Positions 11,513 through 22,142 of a stretch of DNA of 64,000 bases are shown here, one piece after another. The notes beneath the pieces were generated by a model. The model was not told where the DNA came from. It did no database searches and worked only from the letters and a program-made list of their open reading frames with translations. The first letter of the stretch is position 1. Every line of letters starts with the position of its first letter. Source of the DNA: Phialocephala subalpina (lineage: Eukaryota; Ascomycota; Leotiomycetes; Helotiales; Mollisiaceae); NCBI GenBank assembly GCA_900073065.1, contig FJOG01000007.1, positions 1,321,031 to 1,385,030 on the forward strand. The letters are read 5' to 3'. Position numbers and translations under genes: made by a program.

Positions 11513-11739
11513 GTGTCGCTGGCTGTATAAACAGAGTGGAGCAAGGCGACGTAGTGGTCGTGTTTGAGGGTGGGGATCGGTTGTTTGTTCTTCGTCCGAA
11601 AGATGGCGGTGCAGTTCAGACTAGATTTAGTTGTTGGCGATGTGTATGTGGATGGGTTGATGAATGGGGAGGCTTATGGCGGCCTTGATAGTGAAGAGGT
11701 TGATTGTGACATTAAGCTGGTTTGAGAGTTATATTTTAG

Positions 11740-12215
11740 AAAAATAGGCAAAAAGATTCTGCATTATTAGCCTTTGGTCATCATGAAACCTAACAGAGAT
11801 GGGAATGTTGCACTCACAGTCCAAATCATAATCAACCTGGAACTCGCTGAGCATGAATCCCCTAACAAACTTAGATGCATCCACGGTTCCAATCAGGTTC
11901 AGCTGGCTCTTTCAAGGGCTATCGTCGTGCACACCGAGAGCAGAGACTATCGTGTGGACTCTTCTCTCATCGAGGAACGAGGCCATGGAGATGGAATCGT
12001 AGTCGATTTCGACAATATCGACACCTAGCCCGGCTTTGGCATCGCTCCCCTAATAAGAAAGACGCTTGGGCAGATAGTGAAAGATAGGGACGCACACGTG
12101 ACCATGCCTACCTTTCTGGTCAAGACAATCACTTCATGTTTTCCGGTTTCTTAGATGCTTTGGACGAGATATTGACCTAGCCTCCAAGGCCACCAGCTGC
12201 GGCGACGACTACCAT
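11740..12215 (-). pseudogene. NmrA / isoflavone-reductase-like pseudogene, 5' fragment
   Basis: Read from the ATG at 12215, the minus strand encodes the start of an NmrA-type NAD(P)-binding protein: MVVVAAAGGLGG, then GQYLVQSI, ETGKHEVIVLTRK, a probable intron, and GVDIVEIDYDSI. It continues with RRVHTIVSALGVHDD, KSQLNLIGTVDASKFVRGF, LSEFQVDYD and HDDQRLIMQN. Relatives are short-chain-type redox sensors or reductases. Lesions are a frameshift directly after the glycine motif, a TAA before ETGKHE and a TGA after GVHDDSP. The homology then ends near 11740, next to the HET 3' end, so about the last 60 percent of the gene is missing. The fragment is tail-to-tail with the HET pseudogene. Confidence 0.75.
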
Positions 12216-13244
12216 GACGAAGAAAGCTCAAAAGCCGGACCAGTTGGGACTGTAAGACAGTGAGCTGTGAACGAGCGACTGTTTCCTTTTAAGGAGTATT
12301 TTGCTAGAGCTTTCGGATGAAATTTAATCTCGAAAGCTTGATACTTTGCGACAAAGTAATAGGTTAGCTGTGAAGTCGTCCTTGTACGAAAACTTTAATC
12401 GTACCTAATATCTGAAAGAGGAAATTGAAAGCGTGGAAGTAAAACTTGATTGGCTTCTCGTAGATTGACATTACGTGTTGATGGACTATCGCAGAGTATC
12501 ACTGCTTTCACGGATACAAACTCATCTCAGACACCCCCCCCCCTCCCCCCCGGGACTGTAGCTGGATATCTTGAAGTTGTCCCAAAGGGTGGGTTCTGCT
12601 TCCCTGAAACCCAAGCCCTAAGCGAGCCCCTGTAGCTTAGCGAACCTCACCCCGATTGCATTTGGATAACAATTCGAATCGCTTATTCTTTCCTATCAGT
12701 TTATTAAGCAAGTCAATCACGACATGTGAAGCTGTCTTTTGGAACCCGAATGTTCAAGCTGTGCTTCCATCCATTCCAGTTAGAGTTTGTGCTTGTGTGG
12801 CACGGCAAGGAGAAATTCGGGTTCTAAGCGGATTGTTCCCGACCCCTCACTTCAACCACGGATAACTCGAGAACTTATTATTACCTTTTAAAGCAGTCAA
12901 ATGTGCGAATATGCACCCAGGAGCATGTCTTGTAATACATCAAACATGCTTGACTTTGAATCATTGCTTGTCGAGATGTGTAAAAGTGAAGGTGAAGAGT
13001 TGTGGGGATCAGCGGCCGTTCAGCGGCACAAAGTGGGGAGATCTCCGGGACATCATCCGATTTCTCAATTGCGAGCAAACTCTGCGAGCACGACATCAAG
13101 ATATATCTTGACGTCTTCAATCAGCTTCTCAAGCAACTTCTAGTATGTCTTTAAATATGGCCAACACATCCGCGATGTTTCAAGTTCTTGGCTGCATGCA
13201 CCATCGATTAGTCTCAAAGCCAAGCACGTGCTCATACACCCAAC
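12216..13244. other. Intergenic, poly-C tract, no gene
   Basis: No supported gene. A pyrimidine tract at 12534-12551 consists of ten C, one T and seven C. The rightmost few hundred bases are the presumed promoter of the MFS permease at 13245. Confidence 0.5.
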
Positions 13245-14898
13245 ATGAGCGAGAAGCAGCCAATTGACGTCGCCGATGGATCAAAAGATGGGGCAAGGGA
13301 GACGAAAGTGTTGAAAACGATCGAGGAAAAATATGCGGACGTTACGCTTCGACTTGTTGAGGAGTATGGAGCCACTGTCGCACCGTTGACTCCCGAAGCC
13401 GAGAAGAGATTGAATTGGAAGCTGTACCTGAACATTATGCTTCTATTGTGTGTTATCAATTTGGTTCTGTTCGTAGGTGGTCATACTTCTCTGGATATTG
13501 AGAAGGAAAAAAATGCTGATGAGGTGGCCAAAGATCGACAAAGCAACCCTTTCCTACGCCAGTATCCTCGGCCTATTCGAAGAAACAGGTATCAATCAGA
13601 CCCAATACAACAACCTCAACACCCTCTTCTACGTCGGCTACGTCGTCGCCCAATGGCCTGGAAACTACCTCATGCAACGCCTTCCGTTCGGACCTTTCGT
13701 CTCCGTAGCCATTTTCCTCTGGTCCGTAGTCGTCTTTCTCCACTGCGTCTGCCTAAACTACGGCAGTCTTCTCGCAATCCGCTTCATCCTCGGCGCCGTT
13801 GAAGCCGTCTTGGTGCCTGCATTCGAAATGACCATGGGAATGTTCTTCCCTCGCTCAGCACACTCATTCCTCCAACCAATTCTCTGGACCACTTGCATGG
13901 GAGCACCTATTCCCGCGGGGTTCGTCGCATATGGTCTTCTCTTCAGCAAATCTTCTGTTCAGCCTTGGAAGTTATTTATGATTACCACTGGCGGGATGAC
14001 ATTTTTTCTGGCGATATATTGCTGGTTCTTGTATCCGAGCAATCCTGCTGAAGCGAAGTTTTTGACGCTGGAAGAGAAGATCCATACGATTAAGAAGGTC
14101 CACGATGAGAGTCAGAGTTCGATTGAGCAGAAGCAGTTCAAGAAGTACCAATTTGTGGAGACGATTAAGGATCCAGTTTCTTGGCTTTTTGCTGCGCAGG
14201 CCTTCACGCTCATGCTGTCGAATAATCTTGCTTATCAGCAAAATCTGTTGTACGTTTCGATCGGCGTCTCGGATCTGGGCTCCACGTTGGTGAGTGTCGC
14301 GGGAGGAGGATTCGCTGTCGCTGTTTGCATCGTTGCCAGTGTGTTGCTGAAAGTCTTCCCGAATAACAATGCATACTGGGCATCATTTTGGTGTGTTCCT
14401 GCGATCGTGGGAGGAATTGGAATGGTTGCGTTGCCTTGGACGAACAAGCTGGGTCTCCTGACTGTTTTGTTGCTTGCCGGAAACACCTTTGGCGTCACGT
14501 ACATCATTGCACTTGGTTGGACGACTTCCACTTGTGCTGGATACACCAAGAAGTTGACCCGCAACGTAGGGTTTATGATCGGATATGGTGTCGCGAATAT
14601 CATATCACCACAGATTTGGGTAGCCAATGATCAGCCTCGATATTATTCCGCTTGGATTGTCCAAATCGTAATTGCATGGGTTGGAACACCCGCTATCCTC
14701 TTGGCGATTCGCTTCATTCTGACTAGGAGGAATAAGGAGAGACAACAATGGATTGCTGAGCAGCAGGCTCTGGGCGATGATGGTGAGGGGTATGTTGAGC
14801 AGCTCGATGACGAAGGGAACTTGGTGAAGGAGAAAGTTGATCTCGCATTGCTCGACTTGACGGATCTTGAGAACAAGTACTTCATCTATCCCTTGTAA
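13245..14898 (+). CDS. MFS transporter, Dal5-like anion:cation symporter family
   Basis: Plasma-membrane permease of the fungal allantoate / nicotinate / vitamin type (ACS family). Two exons, 13245-13472 and 13534-14898, are separated by a 61-nt intron (13473-13533). Splicing joins LLLCVINLVLF to IDKATLSYASILGLFEETGI, the canonical loop after the first transmembrane helix. The protein is 530 aa, with about 12 hydrophobic segments and an RFILGAVEAVLVPAF stretch typical of the fourth to fifth helix. There is a hydrophilic N-terminus and a long cytoplasmic loop after WFLYPSNPAEAKFL, a family signature. No lesion is visible. The substrate is not predictable; small organic anions or vitamins are the family norm. 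Confidence 0.9.
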
Positions 14899-15183
14899 TT
14901 GTCGGTGGAGCCGAAGTGTTATGTCTGTAGTGGAGAAGGCTAGGGGGAGACAAGAATGAGCCTAGGATCCACAAAATCTCTACTTGCCAGAATTGTCCCT
15001 TTTGGATTGGCTGAACTTGATGCCAGGATGCCAGTTCCCATTCATATCCCATTTGTAACAAATAGTCAGAGGAAGTCCTAAGTCAGCGAAGGCAGTGATG
15101 CGAGGCTCGGTTTGCTATTTGAATTGACTTGTATTCGTACGAGCCATCTGGCGAAAACCGGAAATGCGTCTTCCCTCAGATGC

Positions 15184-17620
15184 TCATCCAAGAGTCCCAT
15201 ACATTTTCCCAGGTACCACTCTCCTTCTAAGTCTATCTTCCAATGCCATTCCATAACTCTGTCCCTCTTGCAGCTCAATGTCTTGGGGTGGCTCCCAAGC
15301 CTCGTTGCCTCTCTCTCTACCAACCTTCTCGTCAAACACAATCTCGAGATGTGCTTCCGTGGTCTCCTGAACAGAAACAATCCGAGTCCAGACCTTCGGG
15401 TCCTCAATTCCAGCACAAGTGTTTTGAAGCAGCTTGTTTGGGGAAGAGTTGACTGCAAGAGCGATGAGCTCGCCTGGATTTGTCCAAGTGTCGCTGCTCC
15501 ATCCTCCTGTGATGACAATAGCCACGTGGACGAGGGCGAATATCACGTAAACAAGTAGGATGGCGGCTGCAATGTAGATGATCGTTGAACCTTGTAAGCC
15601 GTATCCATACCCGTATTGTAATATGTTGATCGTGAACCTAGGAAACTCATTCTGTTCTCCTTTGAGCAGGGCTGAAACCTCAGTCGGGGTTGCATAAGAT
15701 TCATTATGCTGGTAGTGGATGGAACCCTGGCTGTACGTTGTTACGTCGTCCTGCCAGAGCCAGATCTGGCTTGTAGTGCTCTGCATTCGCGCAAGCCCAT
15801 CCGCTATGAACAATGCCATGGTTGATTCAAGACATATATTCAGAAGTGTGTAGTTGGCGTATGGATTGCCGCCGTATATACAGTTGTCGGCAATGGCTTG
15901 GAAAGTGGTCTCGTTGTTGATGCCAACGGTTTCGTCGACGATATTGACGTTTAGGACATCAAGCCAATCTCGGGACAATGTGACTTTTCCTTGATTGTTT
16001 TTGAAGTGTGATCGCTCCTTCAGAGGGTCGGTGGTTGATTCGTGGACTACGTCGTCTGTTGTGGGATCGATCCAGGCTTGTGATGGTATCCATTTCGCAT
16101 CGATTGTACATGTAACCGTGTTGTTGTATGAAGGGGAAACATTAGGCTTGGAAAGTGGTCTCGTTGTTGATGCCAACGGTTTCGTCGACGATATTGACGT
16201 TTAGGACATCAAGCCAATCTCGGGACAATGTGACTTTTCCTTGATTGTTTTTGAAGTGTGATCGCTCCTTCAGAGGGTCGGTGGTTGATTCGTGGACTAC
16301 GTCGTCTGTTGTGGGATCGATCCAGGCTTGTGATGGTATCCATTTCGCATCGATTGTACATGTAACCGTGTTGTTGTATGAAGGGGAAACATTATGGTAC
16401 ATTGCACCTGGACTATCGGTTTTTGCAAACCCGTGACTTGGTTCTGCGTTGAGGACGTCCTTGCCATGGGTCGCGTGAGTGAGTTTGTTTGGTCTTGACC
16501 TTCCCAGAAAGTTCCCAGGGCCATAGCCGTCACATCAGGTACCACAGAAGCAACGAATACACTGCTATTTGCCTTTCCATTTCCCTCCCTGAGTAGGTTG
16601 CCGTTGAGTGACCTCGAGAAGGTACTGACGCCGCCGATCGACTGATCAAAACTTGATACTAAGATCTGAGATGGCGATAGTACGAGGTCGCCAGCCATCA
16701 GACTCTGTACCATTCCAGAATTCAAGATTGCATCGAGCCCACCAGAAGGACACCAGGATTGCCCTGTTGCATTCGTACCTGTGCAGTAATTGAGGTAAGC
16801 ACAAGACCCTCCGTTTTCGTCGCCAGTGCAGGAGTCTTCAGCAGCCGTCATGACAGCTGGGAACGTGAGTCCTGTGGCATTGAGGTATATGACAGGCGGG
16901 GCAGTGTTACTCCGGGGTGAGGATTTGACAGGCCACCATTCCAGTCTTGGTAACACCATAATTGCTGCTGAAGGACCACAGGTTGAAGCGAGAAGGAATG
17001 CAAGAATGATGATACCGACCAGTCCTAGAAATCGTCGTGAACTGGACAAAGTATGCCTGAAATCTGACCGAGCGAAGAACATTAAATTCGAGTATTGAAG
17101 TCCAGAACTTAGGAGTCCGAAAGGAATCCCCTCGCGGGTCATCATCTCGTACCGGATTCGATGGAAGACAATGGCCGTTAAAGAGAATAATATGAGACTT
17201 TCGTGAACCTTCGCTACAAACTGGAGAACGTTGAGAACTGTGTTGGTGTACGAGGTTGGAGCTTGCCAGAACAATCCCCGAAAGCTCAGTGACAGCGTTG
17301 CCAGAGTCATAAAAATGGCAGGAAGGTGGATGAGACTTCGTAAGAAAGCGTATTTTCTGCTCTGACATGCGACAGGTTTTGGTTGTTCTCTTTGAAATGT
17401 CTCGCCATTTTGGATGTCAAATGTTTCCAGAATCGACGACTGCCTAGGATCTTTGATTGCCGAGAAATCCTCTGTCGAGGCTGTCTATTTGAAGTTAGTA
17501 GAAGATCGCACGAGGGATGAGTACCAGCGATGACCTGGCCGAGCTTACCTCATTCAAAGGCTCGAAAACCTCGTGGCTTCGTTTCGAGACAGCATCCTTG
17601 GGAACCGAAGTATACGACAT
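15184..17620 (-). CDS. Large multi-pass membrane protein, function unknown; frame broken by 250-bp duplication
   Basis: The start at 17620 (MSYTSVPKDAVSKRS) gives a 24-codon exon 1, a 64-nt intron (17485-17548), then one long exon. The N-terminal half has hydrophobic segments (LSLSFRGLFW, SLILFSLTAIVF, LGLVGIIILAFLLA). A long, cysteine- and NxT/S-rich region follows, probably extracellular, and a late transmembrane segment (IYIAAAILLVYVIFALVHVAIV) precedes a cytoplasmic tail. I recognise it only as an uncharacterised ascomycete family. As assembled the frame fails at 16394, where a perfect 250-bp tandem copy begins. Removing one copy and adding one base there joins PIVQVQCT to NVSPSYNNTVTCTIDAKW and gives a 707-aa protein. 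I regard the gene as probably intact in the organism. Confidence 0.7.
15895..16394. repeat. Perfect 250-bp tandem duplication (first of three)
   Basis: Positions 15895-16144 and 16145-16394 are identical over 250 bp. The copies lie inside the membrane-protein gene and break its frame. Two other genes in the window carry duplications of exactly the same length, so an assembly artefact is likely. Confidence 0.97.
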
Positions 17621-17888
17621 GATCGGTCGTTGCTAGCATCAAAATCTGCTCTCAGATCGTGGAAAGATAGACGTCGAATTTGGGTCATTCGACGTGGCTG
17701 CTGGCTCGCATCTTATTGCGAGCCTCAGCCCCCAACGGTGTCAGGGGTGAGGCTGATGGTCGCGATTTGGGAGCCGATCAACAGCGGCGCAGTCCAACCA
17801 CAGCTATCTCCAGGTCGCTGACAGCATATCGCGATATCTTTCAAGGACATTTGATTCGGGCCCTCGGCTGGAGCTTCCGGGGCGGAGA

Positions 17889-18156
17889 ATCAAAAGTCTG
17901 TGCTTTTCAGGCTGTTTTCAGGCTGTTTTCAGGCTCCTTTTTTCGAGAGGAACATTAAAGTCGACGCCGTCACGTAAAGATTTAGAATAACTACAAATAA
18001 GAAGTCTTTTTAGCTTGTGTCTTTATATTTAAAAGAAATCAAAGCCAATTTTTTTTTCGATTTTGCTTAAAGTAATTTATATTTTAGTTTAAAACTCGAG
18101 ATTTAATTCAGCGTTTATTTGTTAGTGAGAAGCCCTGAAAAGCACAGGCTTTTGAT
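17889..18156. mobile_element. MITE-like inverted-repeat element, 268 bp
   Basis: The terminal arms 17889-17911 and 18134-18156 match as inverted repeats at 22 of 23 positions (atcaaaagtctgtgcttttc and its complement). The interior is strongly AT-rich with no open frame. No clear target duplication is seen, so the superfamily is unassigned. The flanks are GC-richer, making the boundary conspicuous. Confidence 0.6.
17904..17935. repeat. Triplicated ttttcaggctg motif
   Basis: Three consecutive copies of the 11-mer ttttcaggctg (the third lacks its last base) overlap and extend the left arm of the MITE-like element, resembling subterminal repeats. Confidence 0.8.
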
Positions 18157-18456
18157 CCTAGGCTCGTTAACCTTACGAGTTACTCGTCACCGAGGCAGGT
18201 AGCTATCTCGTACCCGCGCAGCCACCCATGTTCCAGGCCTGTGGATCGCTACTTGAGATATTTCAAGCAACCATCGAACTTTTCTTTTAGCCTCGACTCG
18301 AGGTATCGTGAGAGCGAGGACTGAACTTTCATTTGATGGCGCTGGTATACCCTCCTCCTCCACCTCAAACAATCAGCCTCTCCCCACTCGTCAACAACAA
18401 TGGCCTACACACCGTAACCTCACCTCCCGTAATAACCCACTGTGCCTCCTTACTCA

Positions 18457-18930
18457 TCAAGTCTGCGTTCTATTCGCGTCCCTTATCAATAATACCTTCG
18501 CCCCAATCCAATCCGGAGCATTGCACCACGCGAACAGGAACATGCCTCCTACCGTATCGACGGCCGCCGTATGTATCGTCCCCAGCCCCGAGGATACTGG
18601 AACCAAAGTCAAGATTCTCGAATCCGCAGTAGCGTCTCCGGTCGTTGAAAGTCGGAGGTGCGACTTTCCGTACGCGGACATGACAGCGGGGTGGTAGTGG
18701 AAAGACCGGCCTTCGTCGTCGTTAGTTATGGTTGAAAAAATAGACAAAAGGGATGTCCCCGGCGATGATTCAGGATAAGAAGTGAGGTACAGATTCCCGT
18801 CAGAACTAGCAGCTAGGTGGACGGTGCTTGTCGTATCGCGGATAGTGATGCAGTGGCTATTCGAGGAAGCAGTTGTGCTCGGGGCTGCAGGACTTGATGC
18901 GAGAGTTGCGTTTGCAAACATCGATGCCAT
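18457..18930 (-). CDS. Small hypothetical protein
   Basis: A 157-residue open frame from the ATG at 18930, single exon as drawn. The N-terminus MASMFANATLASSPAAPST is Ala/Ser/Thr-rich. The body includes DGNLYLTSYPESS, SFHYHPAVMSAYGKSHLRLS and a hydrophobic stretch, MFLFAWCNAPDWIGAKVLLI. I do not recognise a domain. The sequence looks more protein-like than the competing frames, and GNLYLTS...HLRLS has a beta-strand pattern. It may instead be one exon of a longer gene. Treat as tentative. Confidence 0.4.
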   Translation of the reverse strand: MASMFANATLASSPAAPSTTASSNSHCITIRDTTSTVHLAASSDGNLYLTSYPESSPGTSLLSIFSTITNDDEGRSFHYHPAVMSAYGKSHLRLSTTGDATADSRILTLVPVSSGLGTIHTAAVDTVGGMFLFAWCNAPDWIGAKVLLIRDANRTQT

Positions 18931-19273
18931 GGGCGCGAAAAAGCAGAGAAATCATGTAAAGACCGTGGGCGTTAATGAGATAATTCCCAAAGAGTGATAA
19001 CATCGGAGAGGAAAGATGACAAGATACAGCTAAGGAAGGGGTACTACACCACACATATAAGAATGCCATCGCGGTTTCGCTTTTTCCATTGGAGGACATG
19101 CGAAAGATTAACGTCTAGCCTCGACATACGCTTTCAATGACACGTGTGCGGGAAGAGAAAAAGCAAAGTGCGGAGGCAATTGTTCCAGTCTTCTAGAAGG
19201 AGAGAAAGGCTTATTTCGACCGCGCTCTCCAACTCCAAGCCGTAATCAGCACTCGCGAACGCAGAAGAGATCC
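18931..19273. other. Intergenic spacer
   Basis: Divergent spacer between two tentative small genes; nothing recognised. Confidence 0.4.
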
Positions 19274-19763
19274 ATGTCCATGGCAGCCACGCTCTCATCC
19301 AGACGGAAAAGTCTCCGCAAAAACGGTACGTTCTGTCTCAAACGCTCAGAGATCGGCAGCAAAAGACGAAAAAGAAAAACCAAGGCAAGGCAAGAACATT
19401 CCAAAACTCCAGATACTCAAACACGTGACAACACAGAAAGATATCTCCTCCAATCCTTCTACGATCTCAGAAAAAGTGACCGAGATAGTCTCGAAGATAC
19501 AGTTGAGACCTCACTCTCAAACCTTCACTAAGTTCCAAATCTCAGTCATAACCTCATTATCGACCCCTGCAATTCCCAGTGCGATCCTCCACCCGACAGA
19601 CCACCGCCTGGTCTCTGCACTAGGAATATTGACGGCCATTGGAACAGCGATAACGACTGCTGCCAGCAAGTACAAAGGGAGGAGGCATAGTCTGAGAACA
19701 GAAACTACTGATACTATTGTACAAGATCTAGAGAGATGTGGAAGATTTGGAGATGTTTTCTAG
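19274..19763 (+). CDS. Putative small spliced hypothetical protein
   Basis: An ATG at 19274 opens MSMAATLSSRRKSLRKN. A donor-like gtacgt at 19326 suggests an intron, after which a second frame gives TTQKDISSNPSTISEKV, ISVITSLSTPAIPSAIL and a hydrophobic LVSALGILTAIGTAITTAA before the stop at 19761-19763. Several acceptors would keep the frame, so the exact splice is undecided. The likely product is about 130-150 aa with one or two hydrophobic segments. No family recognised. Confidence is low because the first frame also stays open for 85 codons unspliced. Confidence 0.35.
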
Positions 19764-20184
19764 GTAGATGGCTACGGGAACGCTACGCCCAATAAGGTCT
19801 AGACTGGTCCACTTTTGGCGGGACCTACAAACCTATTTCCGCCTCCCACTGCAAATGATCTTTAACACCAAAACATCGATTTTTACAACATCGTGAACAA
19901 CGAATAATAAATCACCCATACGCCGGAGAAGATGCGATGTGTGCAGACCTTTGTTGTTGACAGGATACCGTTTGAGATGGCTTCTACTACCATTTCACTT
20001 CCTGTCTCTCCTTTCAGACCTGCAGCGAACAGCGTCAAGATGGTTTCTCGGGGACGTCATTTAGTTGACTAGAGCTATTAGCTGCTGAATGGATGAACAC
20101 CGTTTAACATGAGGGTATATAACTCTCTGTCCCTGACAGTTTGGAGACTTTCCTGTCCAGATTTCCTTGAGTTGATACAGGAAG
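19764..20184. other. Intergenic, presumed promoter of the GH32 pseudogene
   Basis: No gene seen. A tataaa-like stretch (gggtatataact at about 20112-20123) lies roughly 65 bp upstream of the GH32 start codon. Confidence 0.4.
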
Positions 20185-21601
20185 ATGAGGTCAACCACAT
20201 TCGCAATTGCCAGCATCGCTTTGAGCTTGGCCAACGCTCAGTATCCAGCATCTCTAAACATTCCACCTGATTTGGATCTTGATGCTCTGAGGAGCAACTC
20301 TCTTTATCTAAGATGGCGACCTTCGTATCATGTTCTGGCCCCTGAAGGAGTGAGTGATGTCCCCATGAGATGAAACACTTGACTGATCGAATCAGCAGAT
20401 GAATGATCCATGCGGTCCCATGTACGACAACACACCAAGACTATCACATCTTCTACCAACATTTCCCTCAACATGTCAAATTCGGCAACACTTCTTGGTC
20501 GCACACCATCTCAACAGAGGCATGATCACGTGGTCGGACGTGAGTGGCTGGCGAAACAGAAGCATGCTTGCGATCAGCCCTTCTCCTTACCCAGCACGAG
20601 ACTGGCTCGGAGTCTTCAGCGGTGGTACCCAACCAGTCAATCTTCATGGACAGAGTGACGGTAACCTCACATTGATGTGGACTGGCGAGGCACGATTCCC
20701 CGATAATTGGCAAAAGCCTTACGCCAACCACGCCAAAGCACAATTCATCGCGACAACTTCAGATGGTGGCAAGACATGGCAGAAGTATGTTGGAAATCTA
20801 TTCTTGACCGAAGCGCCTGGCAATTGGGATATCACGGGCTGGAGATATCCAATCTTTCAGGCTGATCAGGAACTTGATGTTATTCTTGGCTAGACAGAGC
20901 TGCATTATTACATGACTTTCGGGCTGGGAATCAGAGGCCAAGGTGGTCCTAATTACAATCAGTCGGAAGATGCAGGACCGCAGATTCCCTTGTGTACAGC
21001 TCGCGCATCAGATCTCACGAATTGGACGTTCCAAGGTGCCTTGTTTGAGCCGACTCAGAATTACAGCTTTGAAGGCGATGCGACTTGGACTGGCAATTGG
21101 GGCTACAATTTTGATATGAGAGATCTCTTCTCTATGGTCGAGGATGCAAATTATGGCGGCGATGGAGTGAGTCGGCATTGGATCGTGGATATGGGAGCTG
21201 AAAACGCATATCGCTTTCATCCCGTCGCTCATTGGAGCTTGTACGCATTCGGGAACATCGAACAACGAGCAAATGGCAGTGCAACCTTGGATGTTCAAGC
21301 AGCAGGTGGTCTCGACTGGGGAAATACATACGCACTGAATCAATTCTACGACCATGTCTGCGACCGACGAATTATCTGGCCGTGGTCTGATGAGGATCCC
21401 AACAATTATGGAGTCAAAGCTCAGGGCTTCCAAGGATCGTTGGGTATTCTGAGAGAGTCGTTTATTCTGGTATGGCACCATGTTTCTGCCCCAGCTGAAG
21501 CTGTCACCGAAGGGCCAGATCTTCGGGTACAGTTCGTGGATCCTTATCAGTTCAGAATGAATGTATCCCCGGTGGGATTGGAGTTGTACGATGGGTGCTA
21601 A
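20185..21601 (+). pseudogene. Secreted glycoside hydrolase family 32 (fructosidase-type), broken
   Basis: The ancestral enzyme would hydrolyse or transfer fructosyl units outside the cell. Evidence is the signal peptide MRSTTFAIASIALSLANAQ, a 46- or 49-nt intron ending in a cagcag tandem acceptor, and then the GH32 nucleophile motif QMNDPCGP. FGNTSWSHTIS, FSGGTQPV and NLTLMWTGEA follow in the expected order. Damage: compensating frameshifts near 20443 and 20521; a TAG at 20891-20893 before TELHYYMTFG; and the acidic residue of the catalytic RDP motif replaced by tyrosine (GWRYP, codon 20846-20848). The protein also stops at 21601, well short of a usual C-terminal beta-sandwich. Multiple independent lesions indicate a real pseudogene. 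Confidence 0.85.
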
Positions 21602-22142
21602 AGCAGGCAAGAGCCGACAAAACCAATGAGAAGCGTTTAAAAGTCTACGGTCTTCGAATCAGAATCAGCAGAACCACATAGCGCTTGTCCGCAAAAGAAT
21701 TCGCTTAACCCTGAATCACAAGGCGAGCTGAAACCCGCATAGCCGCTTAGACATGTACATGCCGTAGATCAATCATCCCTCATCACTGGTACAAGATGGA
21801 TGAGCAGTCTCCGCCCCCAGCATGGTCGTTATCCTCGAGTACTGGATCGAATATCTTTTTAGCGCTGCGGCTGACATTTAAACCCTAGTAACCGCAGAAT
21901 AAGCTTCAACTTTAAGTTGGATGATGTGAGATTGCGCGGGACGCGAGACAGACGCGAGACAAGGGATTCTTTAGGGTTTTCTTTTCTGTTGGTCTGGTTC
22001 CCCTGATGGGCGTATTTTCTCTTCATTATTTCACGTACTTAGTGTTCGAACTTCGTCTTATCTTTTCATAGCTTCTGTTCAACAACTTTTTCACAAAGCA
22101 CCTCGTAACTACGGCACTCCACCCACAGCACCAATTCCAGCA
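21602..22142. other. Intergenic spacer
   Basis: Between the GH32 pseudogene and the Cys-rich surface protein. It contains a short direct repeat, gcgagacagac/gcgagacaag, near 21943-21963. Nothing else recognised. Confidence 0.5.

Larger units (their letters stand above)
8521..11725 (+). pseudogene. HET-domain (heterokaryon incompatibility) pseudogene
   Basis: The product starts at the ATG at 8521 (MGHPLARYKYEKL) and has the classical HET core: YQALSYVWGS, then KIFWIDQICIDQQGEEK and VALMGQIYRHASSV. HET proteins mediate vegetative incompatibility and cell death on allorecognition. At least four lesions precede the insertion: stops at 8950-8952 and 9952-9954, and frameshifts near 9440 (before PRFDPRDRIFALLAIS) and near 9575. 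A 631-bp hAT-type element interrupts the gene after the GRCFCTI-coding segment. The reading resumes beyond the element and an N gap with NRVEQGDVVVVFEGGD and LFVLRPKDGG, the usual HET C-terminal module. One more frame change precedes GDVYVDGLMNGEAY and a stop at 11723-11725. The gene was dead or dying, and transposon insertion is one of several hits. Confidence 0.88.
17621..18456. other. Intergenic, contains a MITE-like element
   Basis: Upstream region of the membrane-protein gene and downstream of the small gene at 18457. Its only recognisable content is the inverted-repeat element at 17889-18156 with its short triplicated motif. Confidence 0.5.

Noticed and set aside
12534..12551. Poly-C tract as a functional element
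   Set aside because: Simple-sequence run with no flanking gene structure; noted only.
15895..16394. The 250-bp tandem copies as natural duplications or repeats of a domain
   Set aside because: Length not divisible by three, perfect identity, identical size at three unrelated loci and frame restored by one base all point to assembly error.
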